From an uncultured Bacteroidales bacterium (lineage in GTDB: Bacteria; Bacteroidota; Bacteroidia; Bacteroidales; Paludibacteraceae), in contig CAKUUM010000029.1 of assembly GCA_934692905.1 (NCBI GenBank), forward strand, positions 1 through 30,158: a DNA stretch of 30,158 nucleotides. The letters run 5' to 3'. The position numbers and the translations under genes are program-made. The notes under the pieces were generated by a model, which saw only the letters and a list, made by a program, of their open reading frames with translations, had not been told where the DNA came from and did no database searches. Shown piece after piece: positions 23,242 to 30,158 of the stretch (positions within the stretch are counted from its first letter, which is position 1; each line of letters opens with the position of its first letter).

Positions 23242-23817
23242 ATGCGTAAGATAATACTGATACTACTTTGCAGCGCAACGTGCCTCGCAGGCTACGCGCA
23301 GCATTTGGACTCTCTGCAACTGCAAGTGAGTCAGCAAGATACGTTCTACATCGCACGTATGCACGACATCTACGTATATCCGAAAATGGTTTTCAAGAAC
23401 AAGCGGCAGGAGCGTTTCTACTGGCGCACCGTACGTGATGTGAAAAAGACGCTGCCTTATGCCAAGATGCTTGCCAAAGAAATGGAATATGCCGACCGGC
23501 AATTGGCTCAACTTCCCGATAAAAAAGCCCAACGCAAATGGTGGAAAGCGTATGAAAAACAATTGTTTAAGAAATACGAAGACGACTTCCGCCACATGAC
23601 CGCCTCACAGGGTCAGATGCTGATGAAACTGATGGACCGTGAGAGTGACCGTACCAGTTACGAGATTATCCGGATGTACCGCGGTACGTTCAGCGCGAAC
23701 TTCTGGCAGTTTGTCGCAAAACTGTTCAAGAACGACCTCAAGGAGGGGTATGACGCCGCCGACAAAGACCGTATTGTGGAGCGGGTTATCAACCTCGTCG
23801 AAGCGGGGCAATTGTGA
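23242..23817 (+). CDS. DUF4294 protein, exported
   Basis: The protein has 191 residues. Residues 1-19 (MRKIILILLCSATCLAGYA) form a signal peptide with a Q at the mature start. The body is charged and helical and matches DUF4294: DTFYIARMHDIYVYPKMVFKNKRQERFYWRTVRDVKKTLPYAKM (the VYP and F-Y-W-R-T-V-R core), then MDRESDRTSYEIIRMYRGTFSANFWQ and the terminal segment RVINLVEAGQL. The family is restricted to Bacteroidota, is periplasmic and of unknown role. The stop is 38 bp from the convergent MATE gene. No regulatory site beyond the 11-bp repeat was found upstream. Confidence 0.85.
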   Translation: MRKIILILLCSATCLAGYAQHLDSLQLQVSQQDTFYIARMHDIYVYPKMVFKNKRQERFYWRTVRDVKKTLPYAKMLAKEMEYADRQLAQLPDKKAQRKWWKAYEKQLFKKYEDDFRHMTASQGQMLMKLMDRESDRTSYEIIRMYRGTFSANFWQFVAKLFKNDLKEGYDAADKDRIVERVINLVEAGQL

Positions 23818-23855
23818 GCAATGCGCCGCTCACACCCAGCAACACTTTATATAAT

Positions 23856-25241
23856 CTACTGATTATCTGCGGAGAGCACACCTTGCTTGCGGAATTTCTC
23901 CACTTCGATTACCAGCATGATAGCGGCAGTAATCGCTGCAAGAGTGTCACTGACAGGGAGACTCCACCAGACACCCAAGATAGGAGACACGCCCATATTC
24001 TCGAACCACATCGGAAGTAATAACAATAAGGGGATAAGGTATATCACTTGCCTTGTCAGACTCAAGAAGATAGATTTGCCGGACATACCGACAGAGGTAA
24101 AGAAGTTACCCGTAACCATCTGGAAACCCACCAACCACATTACCGCAACCACGATACGCATAGGCACTATGGATTGCGCAATCAGTTCGGTGTCGTGCGT
24201 GAACATCCGCACCATCCACTCGGGTACTATCTCGCCCAACAGGAAGACCGCACTCATTACACATGTGGCACATAGCGCAGTCAGTTTGAATGCCCGCAGC
24301 ATACGGTCGTACTGCCCTGCGCCATAGTTGTAGCCCACTATGGGCTGCATTCCCTGATTTAAGCCCATGACTATCATAGCGAACACAAACGTGAAGCGGT
24401 TGATAACGCCATAGGTGGCAATAGCCATATCGCCACCATAACGCTTGAGTTGGTTGTTGATAATGATGACCACGAAACATGATGCAAGGTTCATCAGGAA
24501 AGGTGCCATACCTATTGACAATGCACGGAAGGTGATATCCTTTTCCAACCTCCATATACCGCGGTGGAAGTGTATTATCTCCTTGGGATTCAAGAAGATA
24601 GTAAACTGCCACACTACGGCAATCACCTGTGAGAGCATGGTAGCCAATGCCGCTCCGCGCACGCCCATATCGAGACCAAATATGAATATCGGGTCCAAGA
24701 CCACGTTAGCAAATACCGCCACTATCGTGGAAACCATCGCCGAGCGGGGGTGTCCCATGGCGCGGAGCATGTTGTTGAGTCCGTAGTAGATGTGTGTCAG
24801 GATATTACCGAAAAGGAGAATCTCCATGTACTCATGCGCATAGGTGAGCGTTACCTCGCTGGCACCAAAGGCATAGAGAATGGGGTCGAGCCATATCAGT
24901 CCGACAACGGCTATCAGGAAGCCCAGCAAGACATTGAGCACAAGCACGTTGCCCAACACCTTGCTTGCGGAATGATAGTCCTTTCTGCCCAACGTGATGG
25001 CGACCAGAGAACTGGCACCCACGCCGACAAGACTGCCGAAAGCGGCGCATATATCCATAAATGGCTTGGCGATGGTCAAGCCCGACAACGCCATGGCACC
25101 GCAACCGTGCCCGATAAAGATGCTGTCAACAATGTTATACAACGAACTTGCCGTCATCGCGATGATGCCCGGCAATGCATACTTGATAAGGAGGTTTCTG
25201 ATTGGTTCTGTACCTAACTCTGTGATATTATTTTGTGACAT
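23856..25241 (-). CDS. MATE-family efflux transporter
   Basis: The protein has 461 residues with about 12 hydrophobic segments in two homologous halves. The N-terminus PIRNLLIKYALPGIIAMTAS leads to the first helix and the conserved YNIVDSIFIGHGCGAMALSGLTIAKPF loop (~35-61), characteristic of the family. Later RFTFVFAMIVMGLNQGMQPIVGYNYGAGQYDRM (~287-319) matches the conserved G-N-Y-G region of the second half. MATE proteins export drugs or organic cations by Na+ or H+ antiport; the substrate here is unknown. The start lies within the 3' end of the upstream mrp gene, overlapping it by 28 bp, so the pair is probably translationally coupled. Nothing shows local regulation. Confidence 0.9.
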   Translation of the reverse strand: MSQNNITELGTEPIRNLLIKYALPGIIAMTASSLYNIVDSIFIGHGCGAMALSGLTIAKPFMDICAAFGSLVGVGASSLVAITLGRKDYHSASKVLGNVLVLNVLLGFLIAVVGLIWLDPILYAFGASEVTLTYAHEYMEILLFGNILTHIYYGLNNMLRAMGHPRSAMVSTIVAVFANVVLDPIFIFGLDMGVRGAALATMLSQVIAVVWQFTIFLNPKEIIHFHRGIWRLEKDITFRALSIGMAPFLMNLASCFVVIIINNQLKRYGGDMAIATYGVINRFTFVFAMIVMGLNQGMQPIVGYNYGAGQYDRMLRAFKLTALCATCVMSAVFLLGEIVPEWMVRMFTHDTELIAQSIVPMRIVVAVMWLVGFQMVTGNFFTSVGMSGKSIFLSLTRQVIYLIPLLLLLPMWFENMGVSPILGVWWSLPVSDTLAAITAAIMLVIEVEKFRKQGVLSADNQ

Positions 25242-26260
25242 ATATCTTCAAATACCTGTGCGGCGGGGTGCCCGTGCTGCATGGCAATGGGAGTGCCTTC
25301 GTCACCCGCTTCACGGATGGATTGTACCAACGGGATTTGACCCAGCAACGGTACTTGCAAATTCTGTGCCAAATCCTTACCGCCGTCCTTGCCGAAGATG
25401 TAGTATTTGTTTTGGGGTAACTCGGCGGGCGTGAACCATGCCATATTCTCGATGATACCCAATACGGGAACATTGATTTTCTCGTTGCGGAACATGTCCA
25501 CACCTTTGCGCGCGTCCACCAATGCCACGGGTTGGGGGGTGGTGACCACTATCGCACCCGTGAGGTGGAGTGTCTGAACGAGTGTGAGATGTATGTCGCT
25601 GGTTCCCGGCGGGAGGTCGATAAGGAAATAGTCGAGTTCGCCCCAGTCGGCGTCTTGTATCAGTTGCTTGATGGCGTTGCTTGCCATACCTCCGCGCCAG
25701 ACAACCGCCTGCTCGGGGTCAACGAAAAAGCCGATAGAGAGCATCTTAACGCCGTACTGCTCAATGGGTTCGATGAGGTCGCGCCCGTTGACGGTGACGG
25801 ATACGGGACGGCAATCCTCGGTGTGGAACATCTTGGGGATAGAGGGTCCGTGAATATCCGCGTCCAGCAGTCCGACACGGTAGCCTATGTTCGCCAGCGT
25901 GATGGCAAGGTTGGCGGCTACGGTGGACTTGCCCACGCCACCTTTGCCCGAATGGACGGCGATGATGTGCTTGGCTTGTATGGCAGGCTTATCTTCCTGT
26001 GGCACAATGTTTTGCTTGCGGAACTTGGTGTTGATATGTACGGCGGCGTTGGCATCAACGTAGGTCTTGACAGCCACCTCGGCAGCCTTCACCACCGACT
26101 TCAGAAACGGGTCGTTGTCCTTGTCGAAGATGAGCGAGAAACTGACCTCCAAGCCTGAAATACGAATGTCGTCTTCCAACATTCCACCCTCTATAAGGTT
26201 CTTACCCGTGCCCGGATAGCGCACGTGGGTGAGGGCATCGATTATTTGTTGTGGATACAT
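25214..26260 (-). CDS. Mrp/NBP35-family P-loop ATPase (Fe-S carrier type)
   Basis: The protein has 348 residues. The N-terminal MIP18/DUF59 domain (~1-80, QIIDALTHVRYPGTGKNLIEG) is followed by the P-loop ATPase: VHSGKGGVGKST (~102-113, deviant Walker A), DADIHGPS, and DYFLIDLPPGTSDIHLTL (~213-230, the conserved D-L-P-P-G-T-x-D). Mrp/ApbC proteins carry Fe-S clusters for delivery to target enzymes. The usual cluster-binding CxxC after GIIENM is absent; the sequence there reads GIIENMAWFTPAELPQ, so the cluster would need other ligands. This may be the normal state in the lineage. It is first in a two-gene transcript with the MATE gene and is read from the promoter at 26315-26345. Confidence 0.88.
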   Translation of the reverse strand: MYPQQIIDALTHVRYPGTGKNLIEGGMLEDDIRISGLEVSFSLIFDKDNDPFLKSVVKAAEVAVKTYVDANAAVHINTKFRKQNIVPQEDKPAIQAKHIIAVHSGKGGVGKSTVAANLAITLANIGYRVGLLDADIHGPSIPKMFHTEDCRPVSVTVNGRDLIEPIEQYGVKMLSIGFFVDPEQAVVWRGGMASNAIKQLIQDADWGELDYFLIDLPPGTSDIHLTLVQTLHLTGAIVVTTPQPVALVDARKGVDMFRNEKINVPVLGIIENMAWFTPAELPQNKYYIFGKDGGKDLAQNLQVPLLGQIPLVQSIREAGDEGTPIAMQHGHPAAQVFEDICHKIISQS

Positions 26261-26314
26261 ACGAAATACACCTTATATATATAGTGCGGCAACGTAGCCG
26301 GACTTTTTCGAGTG

Positions 26315-26345
26315 CAAAGATACAATTTTTTCTCAGTTTATGCAA
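26315..26345 (-). promoter_or_regulatory. Bacteroidota promoter for mrp and MATE
   Basis: On the minus strand, TTG (26345-26343), a 20-bp spacer, and TATCTTTG (26322-26315), giving a leader of about 50 nt to ATG 26260. It is divergent from the EamA promoter. Confidence 0.7.
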
Positions 26346-26414
26346 CACCATTTTGCATATGAACCCGAAATTGCCTTGTGTACTTGACAAAACAAAAATA
26401 TATTTTGCACACTG

Positions 26415-26446
26415 TTTGTGCGTGTCGGGCAAAAGCACTACCTTTG
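26415..26446 (+). promoter_or_regulatory. Bacteroidota promoter for the EamA gene
   Basis: TTTG at 26415-26418, a 20-bp spacer, and TACCTTTG at 26439-26446, 20 bp before ATG 26466. The transcript leader is very short. Confidence 0.7.
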
Positions 26447-26465
26447 CGCGCTTTTTTGACGATGT

Positions 26466-27335
26466 ATGAAAAATAGTAAGGTTATCGGCTATTTGTGCGG
26501 CATTCTCGCCGCTGCCTTTTATGGGCTTAACCCATTGTTTGCCTTGCCTTTATACGAGCAGGGTATGGATGCCGTGTCGGTGCTTTTTTTTCGGTATGTG
26601 CTCAGCGTACCCATGTTGGCAGTACCCATGTTGGTGCAGCACATCGACTTCCGTCTTACCCGCAGCGAAGCCCTGCAACTCACCATCTTGGGCCTGCTGA
26701 TGATGTTCTCGTCACTCTTGCTCTACGAGGCATATCGGTTTATGGACGCGGGCATTGCCAGCACCATTCTCTTCCTCTACCCCATCATCACGGCATTGCT
26801 CATGGCATTTGTCTTCCACGAGCGCGTATCGTGGATTGTATGGGGCTGCCTCTTGCTCGCCACAGTGGGCGTGTTCGTACTTTGTGACATGAGCGGCGTC
26901 AGCCATGTCAGCACACTCGGTATCGTGCTGGTTATCATCTCCACACTCATGTACGCAGCCTATTTGGTCTTCATCAACAAGGGGCATATCACCCAAATGC
27001 CGCCTGTCAAGGCCACATTCTATGCCCTCCTCGTGGGGGCCGCCGCTTTGGGCATCGCCCTGCTGGTTCAGGGGCATATGACCACCCCGAGTGGTTGGTA
27101 CTGGGGCTGCAGCGTGGGCTCGGGACTCTTCTCCACGGCCCTCTCGCTGACTTTCACGGCAATGGCTATACAGCGTATCGGCTCCACGCAAACCGCCATT
27201 ATGGGTGCCATGGAGCCGCTCACGGCAGTGATTATAGGTGTCACGGTCTTCGGCGAGCAACTCACCACACGTTCCGTCATCGGCATCGTGATGATTGTTG
27301 TCGCTGTCACTCTGGCGGTTGCGAAGACAAAATAG
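26466..27335 (+). CDS. EamA-family (DMT) transporter
   Basis: The protein has 289 residues with ten membrane segments in two repeated halves of five, the EamA plan. The N-terminus VIGYLCGILAAAFYGLNPLFALPLYEQGMDAVSVLFFRYVLS shows the first helix and the conserved N-P-L/F-x-R-Y motif. The second half contains STLGIVLVIISTLMYAAYLVFINKG and ends in LSLTFTAMAIQRIGSTQTAIMGAMEPLTAVIIG, where the E-P-L motif after the A-I helix is the usual repeat signature. These transporters move small metabolites such as amino acids or drugs; the substrate is unknown. It is transcribed from its own promoter and is separated by 112 bp from the next gene. Confidence 0.9.
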   Translation: MKNSKVIGYLCGILAAAFYGLNPLFALPLYEQGMDAVSVLFFRYVLSVPMLAVPMLVQHIDFRLTRSEALQLTILGLLMMFSSLLLYEAYRFMDAGIASTILFLYPIITALLMAFVFHERVSWIVWGCLLLATVGVFVLCDMSGVSHVSTLGIVLVIISTLMYAAYLVFINKGHITQMPPVKATFYALLVGAAALGIALLVQGHMTTPSGWYWGCSVGSGLFSTALSLTFTAMAIQRIGSTQTAIMGAMEPLTAVIIGVTVFGEQLTTRSVIGIVMIVVAVTLAVAKTK

Positions 27336-27363
27336 GGCATTTCGCACGATTATTCCTGTTCCA

Positions 27364-27395
27364 TTTGCTTATTCCCGAAAAATTGTGTAACTTTG
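27364..27395 (+). promoter_or_regulatory. Bacteroidota promoter for the MBL-fold gene
   Basis: TTTG at 27364-27367, a 20-bp spacer, and TAACTTTG at 27388-27395, 52 bp before ATG 27448. It probably also drives the GT2 and M23 genes, which follow closely. Confidence 0.7.
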
Positions 27396-27447
27396 CAGGT
27401 TGAATTGGTGTCAAGAGACTCGTTTCAAACACCGGACAAAGTACACA

Positions 27448-28308
27448 ATGGAAGAAAACCAACTCATATTCAGATGTTTTGCAAGCGGTAGTAGTGGCAA
27501 TTGCTACTACTTGGGCACGCTCAAAAGCGGCATCCTTATTGATGCCGGCATCTCTGCGCGTACCATACAGAAGCACCTCCGTGAAATGGGCCTGGACTTC
27601 GCCAATATCATGGGGGTGCTCATCACCCACGACCATGCCGACCATATCCGTGCCGTAGGGACGCTGGGCGAGAAAGTCCATCTGCCCATCTACTCCACCC
27701 CACTCATTCACGAGGGCATCAACCGCAACTACGGAGTCCAACTCAAACTCCGCACCTCCCAGAGGTACTTCAACAAGGGGGAACAATGGGAACTCAACGG
27801 CATGACAATCAACACGTTTGATATTTCGCACGATTCCACGGAGTGCGTAGGCTACGTGATTGACTATGCGGGTCAGCGGTTTATGATAGCCACCGACTGC
27901 GGCGAACCCAACGACCAGATGGAGGCGTACATGCGCACCGCCAATCATATTGTCATCGAGGCGAACCACGACGAGCAAATGCTCCTCAATGGTCCCTACC
28001 CCACCTACCTCAAACAGCGCATCCTGTCGCCAAAAGGGCATCAGAGCAACGCCATGTGCGGGCAACTGATAGCGGACAACTACCACTCCGGCATGCGCAA
28101 TGTGTTCCTCTGCCACCTCAGTCACGAGAACAATGACCCCAAAGTCGCGCTGGACACCGTCACAGACATCCTATTGGATAGCGGCATCGTCGCGGGCGAA
28201 GACCTCTTCGTCACGCCCTTGGAGCGCCTCAACCCAAGCCCCATCTACCCCCTGAACGACAACATTATTACCCTGTCTAAACTGCAGGGCAACTCCAACA
28301 AAGAATAA
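27448..28308 (+). CDS. MBL-fold metallo-hydrolase (YycJ/WalJ-like)
   Basis: The protein has 286 residues from ATG 27448; the in-frame extension upstream overlaps the promoter and is rejected. The opening FRCFASGSSGNCYYLGTLKSGILIDAG is that of the YycJ/WalJ group. The metal site THDHADH (~58-64) gives the HxHxDH motif, followed by FDISHDSTECVGYVID (~124-139), ATDCGEPN (~147-154) for the bridging Asp, and LCHLSHENNDP (~223-233) for the last His. It is a two-metal hydrolase; WalJ-like proteins are linked with cell-wall signalling or DNA processing. The catalytic residues are complete, so it should be active. It lies 14 bp before the polyprenol-sugar synthase gene, so co-transcription is expected. 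Confidence 0.9.
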   Translation: MEENQLIFRCFASGSSGNCYYLGTLKSGILIDAGISARTIQKHLREMGLDFANIMGVLITHDHADHIRAVGTLGEKVHLPIYSTPLIHEGINRNYGVQLKLRTSQRYFNKGEQWELNGMTINTFDISHDSTECVGYVIDYAGQRFMIATDCGEPNDQMEAYMRTANHIVIEANHDEQMLLNGPYPTYLKQRILSPKGHQSNAMCGQLIADNYHSGMRNVFLCHLSHENNDPKVALDTVTDILLDSGIVAGEDLFVTPLERLNPSPIYPLNDNIITLSKLQGNSNKE

Positions 28309-28322
28309 AATCGTATTTCATT

Positions 28323-29060
28323 ATGAGCCAATTAGTTATCATTCCGACTTATAACGAGAAAGAGAATATCGAAGCCATCATCACTGCAGTGATGAGCCTG
28401 CCCGTAGAATTCCATGTTTTGGTGATTGACGACGGCTCCCCCGATGGCACGGCTGCCATCGTTAAACGGCTGATGGACAACAACTTCCAAGGTCGCCTCT
28501 TTATCGTGGAGCGCCAAGGCAAGCAGGGATTGGGCACTGCCTACATTGCGGGATTCAAGTGGGCGATTGCGCACGGGTATGACTACATATTCGAGATGGA
28601 TGCCGACTTCTCGCACAACCCGCAAGACCTCCTCAAGTTGCACGATGCCTGCGCGAACAAGGGTGCCGACGTGGCTATCGGCAGCCGTTATGTGAGCGGC
28701 GTGAACGTGGTCAATTGGCCGATGGGGCGCGTGCTCATGTCCTATTTTGCCAGCAAATACGTGCGTTTTGTGCTGGGCATACCCGTCCACGACACCACGG
28801 CGGGTTTCGTCGGTTATCGCCGCGAAGTGCTGGAAACCATCGAGTTGGACAAGATACGCTTCAAGGGCTATGCCTTCCAAATCGAGATGAAGTTCACGGC
28901 ATACAAATGCGGCTTCCGCATTGTCGAGGTGCCCATCATCTTTGTCAACCGCGTCTTGGGCACCAGCAAGATGTCGGGCGGCATCTTCTCCGAGGCGCTT
29001 TTAGGCGTTATTCGACTGAAAATCAGTTCATGGACGCGCAAATATCCTAAGAAGAAATGA
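28323..29060 (+). CDS. Polyprenol-monophosphate glycosyltransferase (DPM1-like, GT2)
   Basis: The protein has 245 residues. Motifs of the GT2 DPM1 type: IPTYNEKENIEAII (~6-19), IDDGSPDGTA (~38-47, the nucleotide-sugar site), QGLGTAYIAGFKWAIAHGYDYIFEMDADFSHNP (~68-100, with the DAD metal motif), AIGSRYVSGVNVVNWP (~119-134), and the acceptor-loop TAGFVGYRREVLE (~160-172). No C-terminal membrane anchor is seen, so it resembles the soluble form. It would transfer a sugar (typically mannose from GDP-mannose) to a polyprenyl phosphate for later use at the periplasmic side. It overlaps the M23 gene by 4 bp (ATGA at 29057). Donor and lipid acceptor remain inferred. Confidence 0.9.
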   Translation: MSQLVIIPTYNEKENIEAIITAVMSLPVEFHVLVIDDGSPDGTAAIVKRLMDNNFQGRLFIVERQGKQGLGTAYIAGFKWAIAHGYDYIFEMDADFSHNPQDLLKLHDACANKGADVAIGSRYVSGVNVVNWPMGRVLMSYFASKYVRFVLGIPVHDTTAGFVGYRREVLETIELDKIRFKGYAFQIEMKFTAYKCGFRIVEVPIIFVNRVLGTSKMSGGIFSEALLGVIRLKISSWTRKYPKKK

Positions 29061-30158
29061 CGAGAATTCACGGCATTTTGTTATTCACGGCGCTGTTGGG
29101 ACTGGCATCGTGCGGCAAACCTGTCTCTGATTCCGACGAGAATGTGCAGGATGATGTGGCATACGAGGTCCGTTATGAATACGACATCCCCGTGGACTCT
29201 TTCCGCATCGACACGGGCTACGTGCGGGCGGGGGAAACGCTCGGCGGCATATTGAATCGTGTAGGTGCCTCGCGCCGGCAGGTGACGGGTGTCACACAGT
29301 TGCCGCGCAACGAGTTCGATGTCCGCTCCATACGTGAGGGAAAAACCTATTACGTTTTCTATCAGGCAGATACAGCAGGCGTTGAGCACCCCTGTTATTT
29401 TGTGTACGTGCCCTCTGTCACGCAGGCAACAGTCCTCCATCTCACGGACTCCATTCACGTGGAGCACCATGTCAAGCCTACTGTACACCACAGCCGTTCC
29501 GCCGAGGTGGTCATCGAATCCAGTCTGTGGAACGCCATGGTTTCCAATGACTTGCCCGTCGAATTAGCCCTCGAACTGAGCGACATTTACGCGTGGACTA
29601 TCGACTTCTTCGGACTGCAGAAGGGGGACTCCATTCGGGTGTTCTACGATGAATTATACGTGGACACCACCCGCATCGGCATCGGCCGCATCTACGCGGC
29701 GGATTTCTACCATGCCCGTCGCTGGCAGGAGGCGTTCTGGTTCGAGGACGGCAATATCCACAACTATTTCGACGCCGACGGCAACAGCCTTCGCAAGGCG
29801 TTCCTGAAGGCTCCCCTCAACTACAAACGCATCTCATCACGCTTCACCTACGCGCGCAAACACCCTATATATAAGATAGTTCGCCCCCATACGGGCGTGG
29901 ATTATGCCGCACCGGCGGGTACGCCTGTCGTCACCATCGGCGATGGCGTAGTCACGATGCGCCAGTACAAAGGCGGAGGGGGTAACACCGTCAAGATTAA
30001 ACACAACTCCACCTACACCACCGCCTATCTGCACCTGTCCAAGTTCGCCAACGGACTGCAGGTCGGGCAGCACGTCAAGCAGGGACAAGTGATTGGTTAT
30101 GTGGGCAGTACGGGCAGTTCCACAGGACCGCACCTCGACTTCCGCGTATGGAAAAACG
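29057..30158 (+). CDS. M23-family peptidase lipoprotein (3' partial)
   Basis: The frame is open to the right edge; 367 codons are visible and the C-terminus is missing. Residues 1-18 are a hydrophobic signal ending LASC, a lipobox with Cys 19. An N-terminal region (~55-150) contains a short LysM/OapA-like stretch (VRAGETLGGILNRVGASRRQV), then a linker, then the M23 domain: HTGVDYAAPAGTPV (~279-292, HxxxD metal site), VKIKHNSTYTTAYLHLSKF (~315-333) and GSTGSSTGPHLDFRVW (~351-366). In the last motif the usual HxH is H-L-D, a variant often seen in Bacteroidota. The enzyme would cut peptidoglycan cross-links in the periplasm. The start overlaps the GT2 stop by ATGA. Confidence 0.88.
   Translation, partial: MTRIHGILLFTALLGLASCGKPVSDSDENVQDDVAYEVRYEYDIPVDSFRIDTGYVRAGETLGGILNRVGASRRQVTGVTQLPRNEFDVRSIREGKTYYVFYQADTAGVEHPCYFVYVPSVTQATVLHLTDSIHVEHHVKPTVHHSRSAEVVIESSLWNAMVSNDLPVELALELSDIYAWTIDFFGLQKGDSIRVFYDELYVDTTRIGIGRIYAADFYHARRWQEAFWFEDGNIHNYFDADGNSLRKAFLKAPLNYKRISSRFTYARKHPIYKIVRPHTGVDYAAPAGTPVVTIGDGVVTMRQYKGGGGNTVKIKHNSTYTTAYLHLSKFANGLQVGQHVKQGQVIGYVGSTGSSTGPHLDFRVWKN

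Noticed and set aside
1..30158. CRISPR arrays, tRNA, rRNA, insertion sequences or integrases
   Set aside because: No regularly spaced repeats with unique spacers, no tRNA cloverleaf, no rRNA-like stretch, and no transposase or integrase motifs were found.
29057..30158. Loss of the HxH motif (H-L-D) as inactivation of the M23 peptidase
   Set aside because: Asp can act as a metal ligand and, as far as I recall, this variant is common in Bacteroidota M23 proteins, so it is not evidence of a dead enzyme.

Overview
This window comes from a member of the order Bacteroidales (phylum Bacteroidota). The genus cannot be resolved. Three things point there. Ten promoters match the Bacteroidota form, TTG (or TTTG), then exactly 20 bp, then TAnnTTTG, and genes lack Shine-Dalgarno sites. 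One protein carries a type IX secretion sorting domain. The gene families (DUF4292, DUF4294, LptD of the Bacteroidota type, TPR/EnvC-like operon, TonB, Mrp without CxxC) are typical of the order. Most genes are ordinary chromosomal housekeeping and cell-envelope genes of moderate to high GC; a few islands are clearly more AT-rich.

Layout. 1-2.6 kb: the 3' part of lptD (outer-membrane LPS assembly). 2.6-4.9 kb: an accessory cassette with a promoter, a roughly 350-nt leader rich in inverted repeats, a small type IX-secreted protein, and a secreted FISUMP-like protein. The C-terminal 54 residues of that last protein look like the variable region of a diversity-generating retroelement (DGR) target. 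No reverse transcriptase or template repeat was found in the window. 5.3-6.0 kb: an isolated DUF4160/DUF2442 pair with its own promoter and a strong terminator; the DUF4160 gene has an in-frame stop at codon 6. 6.0-6.7 kb: non-coding. 6.7-14.9 kb: a long co-directional run (lipid kinase, dut, TPR protein, DUF4292 lipoprotein, EnvC-like protein, FKBP lipoprotein, Cys4 lipoprotein, AddA/RecB-like helicase-nuclease), often with 1-4 bp overlaps. 15.1-18.6 kb: FemAB/GNAT-like acyltransferase, a decayed DUF3791-DUF3990 module, and two glycosyltransferases. Convergent with these is a Wzx-type flippase (18.6-19.9 kb, minus strand) whose 3' end overlaps the second glycosyltransferase by 41 bp. 20.2-23.8 kb: tonB, recG, DUF4294. 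23.9-26.3 kb (minus strand): mrp followed by a MATE transporter. 26.4-30.2 kb: EamA transporter, MBL-fold hydrolase, polyprenol-phosphate sugar synthase, and an M23 peptidase cut by the window end.

The core genes serve envelope building (LPS export, peptidoglycan hydrolysis control, polysaccharide synthesis and flipping, TonB energy coupling) and DNA maintenance (dUTPase, AddA, RecG). The most unusual content is the candidate DGR target with its structured leader, a family of intergenic arrays with an 11-bp period, and two small toxin-antitoxin-like modules that show decay. All functional calls rest on reading motifs by eye; no database search was run.
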